The notes beneath the pieces are model-generated. The model was not told the origin of the DNA. It ran no database searches and saw only the letters and a program-made list of their open reading frames with translations. Both the position numbers and the translations under genes were made by a program. This document shows positions 1 to 7,245 of a stretch of DNA of 64,000 nucleotides, in pieces; within the stretch, counting starts at the first letter, position 1, and every line of letters begins with the position of its first letter. This DNA comes from Flavobacteriales bacterium. GTDB taxonomy: Bacteria > Bacteroidota > Bacteroidia > Flavobacteriales_E > Vicingaceae. The stretch covers positions 1-64,000 of the forward strand of contig PALM01000032.1 in NCBI GenBank assembly GCA_002706365.1, given 5' to 3'.

Positions 1-629
1 ATCTCCAATTCTCTTTCTTTGATCTCATCGCTTACGCTATCAGCATCAAGAGCAACAGGAGCCATAGCAGCAACTTGCATTGCAACGTTCTTACCAGCAG
101 TAGCTACTTCTTCACCTTCTTTGTTCAAACCTACTAATGTAGCAGTTTTGTTACCTGGGTGGATGTAAGCGATTACTGTATCAGCAGAAACTGTCTCATA
201 TTCTCCCAATTCGATCTTCTCACCGATCTTTCCAACTTCTTCAGTGATCTTTTCTTCGATTGTTTGAGCATCGTTGAATTTCAATCCTTTCAACTCTTCC
301 AATGAAGCAGGCTTATTTTCGATAGCTACGTTCAAGATCTGTTTAGCAGTTCCAACGAAATCTTCGTTCTTAGCAACGAAGTCGGTCTCACAATTCAGGC
401 TGATCACAGCACCAAATTTTCCAGAAGCATCAGTAGCAGCTAGAACAGCTCCTTCATTTGCATCTCTATCACTTCTCTTTTCAGCAACTTTTTGTCCTTT
501 CTTTCTAAGGATCTCGATAGCTTTGTCGAAATCTCCCTCAGCTTCCACTAGGGCTTTCTTACAATCCATCATTCCTGCACCGGTTTGCTTTCTAAGCTTG
601 TTTACTTCAGCAGCAGTTATGTTTGCCAT
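1..629 (-). CDS. tsf: Translation elongation factor Ts (partial, 3' end outside window)
   Basis: The minus strand reads from ATG at 629 to the window edge without a stop, giving about 209 residues starting MANITAAEVNKLRKQTGAGM. The N-terminal UBA-like segment is followed by the EF-Ts signature LNCETDFVAKNEDF near residues 80-95. EF-Ts is the guanine-nucleotide exchange factor that recycles EF-Tu from GDP to GTP form in the cytoplasm. It follows rpsB by about 30 bases on the same strand, the usual rpsB-tsf pairing, so it is probably co-transcribed. Roughly the last quarter of the protein is missing only because the window begins here. Identification is certain from the motif and neighbourhood. 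Confidence 0.97.
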   Translation of the reverse strand, partial: MANITAAEVNKLRKQTGAGMMDCKKALVEAEGDFDKAIEILRKKGQKVAEKRSDRDANEGAVLAATDASGKFGAVISLNCETDFVAKNEDFVGTAKQILNVAIENKPASLEELKGLKFNDAQTIEEKITEEVGKIGEKIELGEYETVSADTVIAYIHPGNKTATLVGLNKEGEEVATAGKNVAMQVAAMAPVALDADSVSDEIKERELE

Positions 630-660
630 TTCTCTTTGAATTAAAATTTAATATTCTATC

Positions 661-1464
661 TTATTTAGCTTCAGCTTTTTCAGCCTTATCTTCTTTCTTG
701 TCTTCTTTATCTTCCTTCTTCTCGGCTTTCTCCGCTTTTACTTTGTCAGCAGCCGCTTTGTTCTTAGCCTTTTCAGCGTTTCTTGACTCTAGGCCTTCTT
801 TCACTGCAGCAGTAACATGCTCAAGGATCTTATCGATCGACTTAGCAGCATCGTCGTTTGCTGGAATTGGGAAGTCAACTTTAGTTGGATCAGAGTTGGT
901 ATCAACAATTGCGAAAGTTGGGATATTCAATTTTCTCGCCTCTGCAACTGCGATATGCTCTTTTTTGATGTCAACTACGAATAGAGCAGCTGGAAGACGG
1001 CTTAGGTCTGCAATAGAACCAAGGTCTCTTTCCAATTTAGCTCTCTGACGGGTAATTTGAAGACGCTCTCTTTTAGAAAGTACATCGAAAGTACCGTCTT
1101 TCATCATATTGTCGATAGAAGACATCTTACGAACTGCCTTTCTGATAGTAGCGAAGTTGGTTAACATTCCACCTGGCCATCTTTCAGTAACATAAGGCAT
1201 AGTAGTAGGTACTACTCGCTTTTCTACAACTTCTTTTGCTTGTTTTTTCGTAGCAACGAAGAGGATCTTCTTGCCCGACTTAGCGATCTGAGCCATCGCG
1301 TTAGAAGCTTCTTCAAGCTTAGCTGCGGTTTTGTTCAGATCGATGATGTGGATCCCGTTCTTCTCCATGAAAATGTATGGAGCCATTTTAGGATGCCACT
1401 TTCTTCTAAGGTGTCCAAAGTGTACACCTGCTTCTAGTAATTCTTTTTGGTCTGCTTTTGCCAT
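661..1464 (-). CDS. rpsB: 30S ribosomal protein S2
   Basis: A 267-residue protein with the S2 opening (KADQKELLEAGVHFGHLRRKW) and the conserved NGIHIIDLNKT and RWPGGMLTNF segments. S2 binds the 30S body near the head junction late in assembly. The last 45 residues are an unusually repetitive Lys/Glu/Asp-rich tail (KAEKAEKKEDKEDKK type), longer than the E. coli protein and likely disordered. The gene sits between rpsI and tsf. A folded leader lies directly upstream (1497-1538), which suggests autogenous control as known for S2 in other bacteria; that link is an inference. Confidence 0.98.
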   Translation of the reverse strand: MAKADQKELLEAGVHFGHLRRKWHPKMAPYIFMEKNGIHIIDLNKTAAKLEEASNAMAQIAKSGKKILFVATKKQAKEVVEKRVVPTTMPYVTERWPGGMLTNFATIRKAVRKMSSIDNMMKDGTFDVLSKRERLQITRQRAKLERDLGSIADLSRLPAALFVVDIKKEHIAVAEARKLNIPTFAIVDTNSDPTKVDFPIPANDDAAKSIDKILEHVTAAVKEGLESRNAEKAKNKAAADKVKAEKAEKKEDKEDKKEDKAEKAEAK

Positions 1465-1496
1465 TTTGTTTTGTGTTTACATTCGAATAATAAAGC

Positions 1497-1538
1497 AATG
1501 GTTCTGTAGCAGGGATTCAATCCCTAGTCAAAACCATT
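1497..1538 (-). promoter_or_regulatory. Structured leader RNA candidate upstream of rpsB
   Basis: Read on the minus strand, a 7-bp outer stem (AATGGTT with AACCATT) encloses two internal-loop strands (about 7 bases each) and a perfect 6-bp inner stem (AGGGAT with ATCCCT) capped by TGA. It ends about 33 bases before the rpsB ATG. No T-run follows, so it is not a simple terminator. The stem / internal loop / stem design resembles ribosomal-protein autoregulatory leaders. Binding by S2 is inference. Confidence 0.5.
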
Positions 1539-1645
1539 TTGATACTAAACACACCTCCTTTCGGGGATGGATAAGTATATAAAGAACGCTCTTGTATAAA
1601 TTGCCAGCGATACACCTCCGCCAAGACTTCGGTGTACAATACGTA

Positions 1646-2032
1646 TTAACGCTTGCTGAACTGGAATTTCTTTCTCGCTTTTTTCTGACCCGGCTTCTTT
1701 CTTTCCACCATTCTTGGATCTCTGGTCATCAAACCTTCTGCTTTCAAAGCTGGTTTGTGCTCAGCGTCAAGCTCAACTAAAGCTCTAGACATAGCCAAAC
1801 GCAAAGCTTCTGCCTGACCAGTAATACCACCGCCACTGATGTTTGCTTTCACATCAAACTTCTTTTCGTTCTCAGTTAGAACGAATGGCTGGTTCACTCG
1901 GTACTGCAAAGCTACCGTTGGAAAATATTCTTTAAAGTCTTTTCCGTTAACGGTTACATTACCTTTTCCTTTGCTGAGGTATACTCTAGCAATAGACTTT
2001 TTTCTTCTACCAATGCTATTGATTACGTCCAT
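1646..2032 (-). CDS. rpsI: 30S ribosomal protein S9
   Basis: A 128-residue S9 protein with the N-terminal GRRKKSIARVYL segment, the central ISGGGITGQAEALRLAMSRAL signature and the invariant C-terminal tail ending QFSKR, whose last arginine reaches the P-site tRNA. The start ATG lies only 2 bases after the rplM stop, so the two genes are translated from one mRNA, as in most bacteria. Length is normal for the family. A 181-base spacer with RNA structure separates it from rpsB. Confidence 0.98.
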   Translation of the reverse strand: MDVINSIGRRKKSIARVYLSKGKGNVTVNGKDFKEYFPTVALQYRVNQPFVLTENEKKFDVKANISGGGITGQAEALRLAMSRALVELDAEHKPALKAEGLMTRDPRMVERKKPGQKKARKKFQFSKR

Positions 2033-2034
2033 GC

Positions 2035-2493
2035 TTATTTGTTAGTTGTATTCAATTTGATTTCTTTAGGCTTCTGAGCTCCGAATTTGTGCTCAGTACC
2101 TTCTACTACATGTAGGTTATTGAACAAGGCTCTTCCCAAACGATTCTTTGGCAACATACCTCTTACAGCCTTCTCAACAAGAGCTACAGGCTTTTTCTTC
2201 AACAACTCCTCAGCAGTGATGCTTTTTTGTCCACCTGGATACTCAGAATAAGAGATATAAGTCTTCTCTTCCATCTTGTTACCAGTCAATCTGATCTTTT
2301 CTGCGTTGATCACAACAACATTGTCGCCACAATCTACGTGAGGGGTATAATTCACTTTGTGCTTACCTCTGATCATCTTGGCTACTTCAGATGCCAAACG
2401 ACCCAATGTCTGATTTTCAGCATTCACCAAAACCCACTCTTTATTCACGGTTTTGTTATTGGCCGAAACTGTTTTATAACTCAAAGTATCCAC
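2035..2493 (-). CDS. rplM: 50S ribosomal protein L13
   Basis: A 152-residue L13 protein, recognised from LGRLASEVAKMIRGKHKV, the HVDCGDNVVVINAEKI segment and the KAVRGMLPKNRLGR region. L13 is an early-assembly protein of the large subunit that binds 23S rRNA. It is the first gene of the rplM-rpsI-rpsB-tsf block on the minus strand. A promoter (2548-2578) and a small hairpin at the probable 5' end of the mRNA (2528-2546) precede it. Confidence 0.98.
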   Translation of the reverse strand: MDTLSYKTVSANNKTVNKEWVLVNAENQTLGRLASEVAKMIRGKHKVNYTPHVDCGDNVVVINAEKIRLTGNKMEEKTYISYSEYPGGQKSITAEELLKKKPVALVEKAVRGMLPKNRLGRALFNNLHVVEGTEHKFGAQKPKEIKLNTTNK

Positions 2494-2527
2494 GGTCTTC
2501 CTTTATTATCTTGATTCAATATCTATT

Positions 2528-2546
2528 AGTCCCCAAAAATGGGGCT
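2528..2546 (-). promoter_or_regulatory. Hairpin at the 5' end of the rplM mRNA
   Basis: The minus strand carries CCCCA-TTTT-TGGGG, a 5-bp GC-rich hairpin placed immediately after the expected transcription start and about 35 bases before the rplM ATG. It may stabilise the mRNA end or form part of an L13-responsive leader; both are inference. Confidence 0.35.
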
Positions 2547-2547
2547 G

Positions 2548-2578
2548 CGAAGTTAGAACTAATTTTTGTTTTGGACAA
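2548..2578 (-). promoter_or_regulatory. Promoter of the rplM operon
   Basis: On the minus strand TTGTC (2578-2574) is followed, about 20 bases later, by TAACTTCG (2555-2548), matching the Bacteroidota -33 TTTG and -7 TAnnTTTG pattern with one change. Transcription should begin near 2543, at the edge of the hairpin of 2528-2546. Confidence 0.55.
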
Positions 2579-2605
2579 GATGTCACAATAAAAATTACAC
2601 TCATT

Positions 2606-2635
2606 AAAAAGAAAGAGGAGAGCCAGAGCTCTCCT
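2606..2635 (-). terminator. Intrinsic terminator after the bacilliredoxin gene
   Basis: On the minus strand an 8-bp perfect stem (AGGAGAGC with GCTCTCCT) with a TCTG loop is followed by the pyrimidine run CTTTCTTTTT. It lies 28 bases past the stop of the gene at 2663 and insulates it from rplM. Confidence 0.8.
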
Positions 2636-2662
2636 GCAATTCCAATTTTATTTCACAATCTA

Positions 2663-3079
2663 CTATGCGCAGAATTCGTCGAATGCTGCAGTAAGGTTTT
2701 CGGCGATCATATCAGCCGGGCGACCTTCAATGTGATGTCTTTCGATAAAATGCACCAATTTGCCGTCCTTAAAAAGGGCAATTGATGGTGATGATGGAGG
2801 ATAAGGCAACATGTGTTTTCTAGCCTGAGCAACTGCTTCTACATCTACCCCTGCAAATACAGTGGTGAATTTATCTGGAGTGTTTTCATGTTTAGAAGAC
2901 ATGATCACGGCCGGACGAGCATTTGCTGCTGCACAACCACATACCGAGTTCACCATAACCAATACGGTTCCTTCGGTGCTGTTCAATACATTATCTACCT
3001 GATCCGGAGTGGTAAGCTCCTCAAATCCTACATCTGTAAGCTCCGCCTTCATTGGCGCTACCATTTCTGCTGGGTACAT
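2663..3079 (-). CDS. BrxA/BrxB family bacilliredoxin (DUF1094, YphP/YqiW)
   Basis: A 138-residue thioredoxin-fold protein starting MYPAEMVAPMKAELTDVGF, with the diagnostic VNSVCGCAAANARP segment; the active-site CGC lies at residues 47-49. In Firmicutes this family removes bacillithiol from S-thiolated proteins. Whether this organism makes bacillithiol cannot be seen here, so the exact low-molecular-weight thiol is open. The gene stands alone, with its own -7 element at 3132-3140, a heptamer repeat tract in its leader (3089-3116) and its own terminator. Confidence 0.93.
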   Translation of the reverse strand: MYPAEMVAPMKAELTDVGFEELTTPDQVDNVLNSTEGTVLVMVNSVCGCAAANARPAVIMSSKHENTPDKFTTVFAGVDVEAVAQARKHMLPYPPSSPSIALFKDGKLVHFIERHHIEGRPADMIAENLTAAFDEFCA

Positions 3080-3088
3080 ATTTATATT

Positions 3089-3116
3089 AATTACGAATTA
3101 TCAATTACGAATTACG
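3089..3116. repeat. Heptamer tandem tract, AATTACG type
   Basis: Four 7-base units: AATTACG, AATTATC, AATTACG, AATTACG. They lie between the -7 element (3132-3140) and the start codon (3079) of the bacilliredoxin gene, so they should be transcribed as part of its 5' leader. Confidence 0.85.
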
Positions 3117-3131
3117 AATGTAATTTCTGCT

Positions 3132-3140
3132 GCAAAGTTA
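3132..3140 (-). promoter_or_regulatory. -7 promoter element of the bacilliredoxin gene
   Basis: The minus strand reads TAACTTTGC, an exact match to the Bacteroidota TAnnTTTG element, about 55 bases before the ATG. No clear -33 TTTG was found. Confidence 0.55.
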
Positions 3141-3221
3141 AGATTTGAGCAGCAGATACGGTAACAGTTTGCTATCGAAATGGTTTATGGTCGTTTACCT
3201 GCCAAAAATCAGTGTTTAGCT

Positions 3222-3325
3222 CACAGGGGCCTCGACATAGTCGAGGCTGCACGGGGGAGACACTGAGTAACACAGTTCACAGTGGTTCCCAGAGCTTCCC
3301 TGTGATCCCTGTGAAACAAACTAGA
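3222..3325. repeat. Intergenic repeat region, CTGTGA type, with a TCGAGG inverted repeat
   Basis: A spacer containing the inverted pair GCCTCGAC / GTCGAGGC (about 3229-3246) and a degenerate run of CTGTGA-like words (CACAGTG, CCCTGTGATCCCTGTGAA). Similar words recur at 12280-12325 and 27414-27480. The coding frame of tadA is open through this stretch, but the tadA start is placed downstream. Confidence 0.6.
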
Positions 3326-3345
3326 ATTAACCATTATTCATCTAT

Positions 3346-3353
3346 TATCTTTG
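3346..3353 (+). promoter_or_regulatory. -7 promoter element of tadA
   Basis: TATCTTTG matches the TAnnTTTG element and lies 26 bases before the chosen tadA ATG at 3380, which supports that start over the longer frame opening at 3212. Confidence 0.5.
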
Positions 3354-3379
3354 AACTCTCATCTTTGCTCAAAAAAGAC

Positions 3380-3829
3380 ATGTCTATTTCACCCTACAAA
3401 CCCGAATACTTCATGAAGCAAGCCTTGAAAGAGGCTGAAATGGCATTGGCTAAAGATGAGATCCCTATTGGAGCTGTTGTGGTATTAAAAGATCAAATCA
3501 TTGCTAGAGCGCATAATCTGACCGAGAGTCTCAATGATGTAACCGCTCATGCAGAAATGCAGGCCATTACCTCAGCAGCTGATTTTTTGGGTGGAAAGTA
3601 TTTGGACGAGTGTACCTTATATGTCACCCTTGAACCTTGTGTAATGTGTGCCGGTGCTTTGGCTTGGGCCCAACTGGGAAGCTTGGTGTTTGGAGCAAGA
3701 GATCAGAGGAAGAGAAAAGAAGAAATTGATCGTATTGGGATCTACCATCCGAAAACGAAAATCGAAGGGGGGTTGATGGAGGAAGAGTGTGCTGGGATCT
3801 TAAAGACCTTTTTTGAGACTAAAAGGTAA
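3380..3829 (+). CDS. tadA: tRNA-specific adenosine deaminase TadA
   Basis: With the ATG at 3380 the protein has 149 residues, the normal size. It carries the zinc-deaminase motifs HAEMQAI (His ligand and catalytic Glu) and PCVMCAGAL (two Cys ligands). TadA converts A34 to inosine in tRNA-Arg(ACG), so that one tRNA can read CGU, CGC and CGA. The frame is open back to 3212, but that extra part is repeat DNA and lies upstream of a likely promoter, so it is left out. The gene stands alone between repeat-filled spacers. Confidence 0.95.
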   Translation: MSISPYKPEYFMKQALKEAEMALAKDEIPIGAVVVLKDQIIARAHNLTESLNDVTAHAEMQAITSAADFLGGKYLDECTLYVTLEPCVMCAGALAWAQLGSLVFGARDQRKRKEEIDRIGIYHPKTKIEGGLMEEECAGILKTFFETKR

Positions 3830-3837
3830 TTCAAGCT

Positions 3838-3890
3838 GTACCGCAAAGATTCGCAAAGGCGCTGCGCTCTCGCAGAGTTTCACAAAGGCT
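3838..3890. repeat. Intergenic repeat remnant (GCAAAG / CTCGCAGAG words)
   Basis: The spacer after tadA begins with the degenerate words CCGCAAAGATTCGCAAAGG, GCGCTGCGCTCTCGCAGAG and TTTCACAAAGG. It is not coding and resembles the CTGTGA/CTCTGTG class of dispersed intergenic words seen elsewhere in the window. Confidence 0.4.
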
Positions 3891-3913
3891 CAATAATAGG
3901 ACAATTATTCACG

Positions 3914-3993
3914 CTCTAACATCTAATCTCTAAAATCTAACCTCTGTCTAGGCTCTAGATTCTAGGTTCTAGCTTCTAGCTTCTAGCTTCTAG
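3914..3993. repeat. Heptamer tandem tracts, TCTAATC and TTCTAG types
   Basis: Two adjoining 7-base-period tracts. From about 3914: TCTAACA, TCTAATC, TCTAAAA, TCTAACC. From 3952 to 3993 there are six units ending in CTAG: GCTCTAG, ATTCTAG, GTTCTAG, then CTTCTAG three times. The tract ends 11 bases before the aspS stop codon. The first part is almost the same as the tract at 10978-11012. Confidence 0.9.
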
Positions 3994-4004
3994 AAAACAG
4001 ACTT

Positions 4005-5753
4005 CTATTTCTTCACTACCTTAAGATGCAACTCCTCCAACTGCTCATCATCCACCTTCGCAGGAGCATCGATCATCACATCTCTTCCTGCATTATTCTT
4101 TGGGAAGGCAATGTAGTCGCGTATAGAATCTGTGCCACCTAGGAGCGCACAAATTCTATCAAAACCGAAGGCAATTCCACCATGCGGAGGAGTGCCGTAT
4201 TCAAAGGCATCCATTAAGAATCCGAACTGAGCTTTTGCTTCTTCATCAGAAAAGCCGAGAAGGGAAAGCATCTTTTCTTGAGTTGGTCTGTCGGCAATAC
4301 GAATAGAACCTCCACCTAATTCCACTCCATTGATCACCATATCATAGGCATTGGCTCTTACTTCTAATGGAGCAGATTCCAATTTATCTAAGTCTTCAAC
4401 TTTTGGAGAGGTAAATGGATGGTGCATGGCGTGCATGGCTCCGCTTTCTTCATCGGCTTCAAGAAGTGGGAAGTCTACCACCCAAAGTGGAGCAAATTCA
4501 TCTCCTTTTCTCAAACCGAGTTCTTTACCCATATGCAATCTCAATGCATTCATGGCTGAGCGAGTAGGATTGGTATCTCCTGAAAGCACCAACAGCAAAT
4601 CGCCTTTTGAAGCCCCCATTTTGTCGGCCCAGGCTTGAAGGTCTTCTTGGGAGTAGAATTTATCGACAGACGATTTAATCGTTCCATCTTCATTCAATTT
4701 CACATAAACCAAGCCTTTGGCACCTACTTGAGGGGTTTTTACATAATTGGTAAGCGCATCAAGCTGCTTTCTGCTATATTCAGCGCAACCTTCTGCATTT
4801 ATTCCAACAACCAAATCAGACTGATCGAATACATTGAATCCTTTTCCTTGGGCAAGCTCATTTAGATTGTGGAATTCCATACCGAAACGAAGATCCGGCT
4901 TATCGGAACCGTATTTCTCCATAGCCTCTGCATAACTCATTCGAGGGAATTTAGGTAGGTCTACCCCTTTAATTTCTTTCACCACCTTCTTCATCATAGC
5001 TTCGAAGGTATCCAGAACATCTTCCTGCTCAACAAAACTCATTTCACAGTCGATCTGCGTAAACTCCGGCTGTCTATCCGCTCTCAAATCCTCATCCCTA
5101 AAACACTTCACAATTTGGAAGTATTTATCATAGCCTGAAACCATCAAGAGTTGTTTGAATGTCTGCGGCGACTGAGGAAGTGCGTAGAATTCCCCTTCGT
5201 GCATGCGAGAAGGCACTACGAAATCGCGCGCTCCTTCCGGAGTGGATTTAATCAGATAAGGAGTTTCCACCTCGATAAAGTCTTCGCCACTCAGATAGTT
5301 TCTGATCTGCATAGCCAGTTTTGAGCGAAGGATGAGTTTTTCCTGAAGAGGGGGGCGACGAAGATCCAGGTATCTGTACTTCATTCTCAACTCTTCACCA
5401 CCATCAGTTTCTGATTCAATGGTAAAGGGAGGAGTCTTGGATTTGTTAAGCACCTTGATCTCATCCACATCGATCTCGATGTTTCCGGTTGGCAATTGAT
5501 CGTTCTTGCTGCTGCGCTCGCGAACGGTGCCCTGGATCTGGATCACAAATTCTCTACCCAATTTACGCGCTTGCTCACAGAGGGCTGCATTCTCATCCAT
5601 ATTAAAGGTGAGCTGAGTGATTCCGTATCTATCGCGCAAGTCGATAAAGGTGAGTCCACCTAGATCCCTAGATTTCTGCACCCATCCTGATAAGGTTACT
5701 TTCTCTCCAATCTGCTGCTCTCTGAGCTCTCCGCAATTGTGTGTACGTAGCAT
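4005..5753 (-). CDS. aspS: Aspartate--tRNA ligase
   Basis: A 582-residue class II synthetase of the bacterial type. The N-terminal OB-fold anticodon-binding domain (about 1-110, [22 protein letters not shown]) is followed by the catalytic core with [12 protein letters not shown], motif 2 ([18 protein letters not shown]), a GAD insertion domain and motif 3 (GIAFGFDR, near 526-533). It charges tRNA-Asp with aspartate. Nothing in the sequence decides whether it also misacylates tRNA-Asn for a transamidase. A TAATTTCG promoter element precedes it and a long repeat-bearing spacer lies upstream. Confidence 0.98.
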   Translation of the reverse strand: MLRTHNCGELREQQIGEKVTLSGWVQKSRDLGGLTFIDLRDRYGITQLTFNMDENAALCEQARKLGREFVIQIQGTVRERSSKNDQLPTGNIEIDVDEIKVLNKSKTPPFTIESETDGGEELRMKYRYLDLRRPPLQEKLILRSKLAMQIRNYLSGEDFIEVETPYLIKSTPEGARDFVVPSRMHEGEFYALPQSPQTFKQLLMVSGYDKYFQIVKCFRDEDLRADRQPEFTQIDCEMSFVEQEDVLDTFEAMMKKVVKEIKGVDLPKFPRMSYAEAMEKYGSDKPDLRFGMEFHNLNELAQGKGFNVFDQSDLVVGINAEGCAEYSRKQLDALTNYVKTPQVGAKGLVYVKLNEDGTIKSSVDKFYSQEDLQAWADKMGASKGDLLLVLSGDTNPTRSAMNALRLHMGKELGLRKGDEFAPLWVVDFPLLEADEESGAMHAMHHPFTSPKVEDLDKLESAPLEVRANAYDMVINGVELGGGSIRIADRPTQEKMLSLLGFSDEEAKAQFGFLMDAFEYGTPPHGGIAFGFDRICALLGGTDSIRDYIAFPKNNAGRDVMIDAPAKVDDEQLEELHLKVVKK

Positions 5754-5769
5754 ACTTTAGAATTTGCTG

Positions 5770-5777
5770 CGAAATTA
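5770..5777 (-). promoter_or_regulatory. -7 promoter element of aspS
   Basis: The minus strand reads TAATTTCG, one base from TAnnTTTG, about 17 bases before the aspS ATG, giving a very short leader. Confidence 0.4.
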
Positions 5778-5794
5778 GGAAGAAGGTTTTAAGA

Positions 5795-5896
5795 ACCTAG
5801 AGCCTAGAGTCTAGAATCTAGACAAATGTGAAATTTGAGATGTGAAATCTGAAAAGAGGAGGCTAGATGCTGGAAGCTAGATGTGAAATGTGAAAG
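5795..5896 (+). repeat. Dispersed ~100-bp intergenic repeat, copy A
   Basis: It opens with four heptamers ending in CTAG (AACCTAG, AGCCTAG, AGTCTAG, AATCTAG) and continues with a GTGAAAT/TGAGATG period-7 stretch, then GAAAAGAGGAGGCTAGATGC and GCTAGATGTGAAA. The reverse complement of 12334-12432 shows the same blocks in the same order with small indels, so these are two inverted copies of one element. Confidence 0.88.
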
Positions 5897-6280
5897 TGAT
5901 TGTCGAAGGATAGGCTATAAAGACCATTCTCTCTAACCACAGCAGATCCTTCGGATCTACACGGAGTCGCTTCGCTTCTCCTTCGTAGTGACCTACTACG
6001 GAGAAGGAGCTAGGCACAGCGGTCACAGCGGACCATAGACCAAAAACTATAGGCATTCTAGTGCCCTTTGTCTAGGCCGAGGTCGAAGACCGAGGCCGGC
6101 ATCCATTAAGTAATAACTGATTTAATGGTAAAAATATTGACGAACTGAATTCAAGTATCTAAGAGGGGAGTTCAAATTCGAAGGGACGGCCTGGGTCTTC
6201 GACCTCGATCAAACACTTTGCAATTAGATTAAAAATTTTATTGGTAGAGCAGAGTTGGCATAAAAAGGTTCTCAACTTAA
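5897..6280. other. Non-coding spacer with short inverted repeats
   Basis: No credible gene was seen here. The stretch holds GGATCC-like and CTCCTTCGTAG / CTACGGAGAAG inverted words near 5945-6010, and a pair of opposite-facing words: CCGAGGTCGAAGACCGAGG near 6077-6095 and GGGTCTTCGACCTCGA near 6192-6207. Together with copy A (5795) and the tandem tract at 6282, it makes a 565-base repeat-filled gap between aspS and the next gene. Confidence 0.6.
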
Positions 6281-6281
6281 G

Positions 6282-6320
6282 GCACTCTAGCCGCACTCTA
6301 GTGCACTCTAGTGCACTCTT
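6282..6320. repeat. 10-bp tandem repeat GCACTCTAGT
   Basis: Units GCACTCTAG(CC), GCACTCTAGT, GCACTCTAGT and GCACTCTT run directly into the stop codon (6319-6321) of the minus-strand gene that follows. They share the TCTAG word with the heptamer tracts but have a 10-base period. Confidence 0.85.
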
Positions 6321-7212
6321 AACTTTCCTCTATAACTCCATCCCCAACGTACTTGCCTGCTTTGAAGACCATGATCCTTTGGAGGATGCCATTATCGTCG
6401 TAGATGTAATACTTCCCATCTATCAATCGATAGTTTCTGAAAGTTCCATCTTTTGAGATTTGCTTATCACGATTGTAGAGTTTGCGATAGCCATTGCCGT
6501 CAAAGCCACCTTGGTTTGGATTATCTGCAGAGGTAGCTTTGATATTCATGTCCTTACCAGCTGCCATTTGCTTTTGAAGAGGATCTTGTTGTGGACTTTT
6601 AGATGCGTAAGCCTGAACAGAAGCTTTATCAAGCACTCCATTGTTGAAGTTCTTCACAGCCATTAGATCTCCATTTTCATAATACTCCTTCATCTGGCCT
6701 GTCTCTTGACCTTCCTGCCAAGTTCCAACTAGTCTTAACTGACCGTTTTCATAAAAGTACTTCTGTTCTCCAGTTCGTTTTCCTGTAGCCGTAAAATTGA
6801 AATCTTGAGCTAATTTCCCATTTGGATGATAGCGTTTGAAGCTACCGGTATTCTTAGTTCGCTCCCAATTACCTTTCTCTTCTACTTTCCCATTTTTATA
6901 ATAGAGGGTGTAAGGACCTTTAGGTCGACTATTCACATAGGTAATTTCACTTTTTAGCTTTCCGCCGGGATAATACTTCTTCCAAAGTCCTTGCTTCCGG
7001 CCGTTTTCGTATTTGCCTTCTTCAATAAGATCTCCGGTCTGATACCCATCATTGTGATTTGGACCTGCCTTAATATACCATTGGCCAACTCTTCTGCCGG
7101 CAACAACTTTATTGATCGTGTCGCCATTTTGTATATCATAATCCTGAACTTGAGCTATAAGGTTGTCGCTCAGGAAAATAAGAGAAATGAAGATGCCAAT
7201 TACGTATTTCAT
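6319..7212 (-). CDS. Exported YwqK-type MORN-variant repeat protein
   Basis: With the ATG at 7212 the protein has 297 residues and a clear signal peptide (MKYVIGIFISLIFLSDNLIA, cut before Q). The body contains about six repeats of the form YYxNGKLxxxxxYxxGKxxG, e.g. KKYYPGGKLKSEITYVNSRP and EYYENGDLMAVKNFNNG, from about residue 50 to 190. This is the MORN-variant fold also labelled 'toxin-antitoxin YwqK family antitoxin' in databases, but no toxin partner is present and an envelope role is more likely. The C-terminal third (DNPNQGGFDGNGYRKLYNRD) is unlike the repeats. A longer frame opens at 7239, but the signal peptide decides the start. Confidence 0.85.
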   Translation of the reverse strand: MKYVIGIFISLIFLSDNLIAQVQDYDIQNGDTINKVVAGRRVGQWYIKAGPNHNDGYQTGDLIEEGKYENGRKQGLWKKYYPGGKLKSEITYVNSRPKGPYTLYYKNGKVEEKGNWERTKNTGSFKRYHPNGKLAQDFNFTATGKRTGEQKYFYENGQLRLVGTWQEGQETGQMKEYYENGDLMAVKNFNNGVLDKASVQAYASKSPQQDPLQKQMAAGKDMNIKATSADNPNQGGFDGNGYRKLYNRDKQISKDGTFRNYRLIDGKYYIYDDNGILQRIMVFKAGKYVGDGVIEES

Positions 7213-7245
7213 AATTCTTTGGGGAACTAAAAATAGCAAATTTCT

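Noticed and set aside
274-639. Plus-strand open frame opposite tsf
   Set aside because: It is the antisense of EF-Ts, is Ser/Phe-rich without motifs, and lies in a highly conserved gene.
623-1048. Plus-strand open frame opposite rpsB
   Set aside because: Antisense shadow of the Lys/Glu-rich S2 tail; a Ser/Ala/Phe-rich product with no family features.
3212-3379. Upstream extension of the tadA frame
   Set aside because: The frame is open, but it runs through spacer repeats and lies before a -7 element; the usual TadA length is reached from 3380.
3952-3993. CRISPR-like array
   Set aside because: The units are 7 bases with no spacers and there are no cas genes; they are simple tandem repeats.
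5897-6240. Hidden gene or RNA gene in the 565-base spacer
   Set aside because: No conserved frame, tRNA-like fold or promoter was found; the sequence is made of short inverted and repeated words.
6319-7212. Toxin-antitoxin system from the YwqK 'antitoxin' label
   Set aside because: No adjacent toxin gene; the protein has a signal peptide, so it acts outside the cytoplasm.
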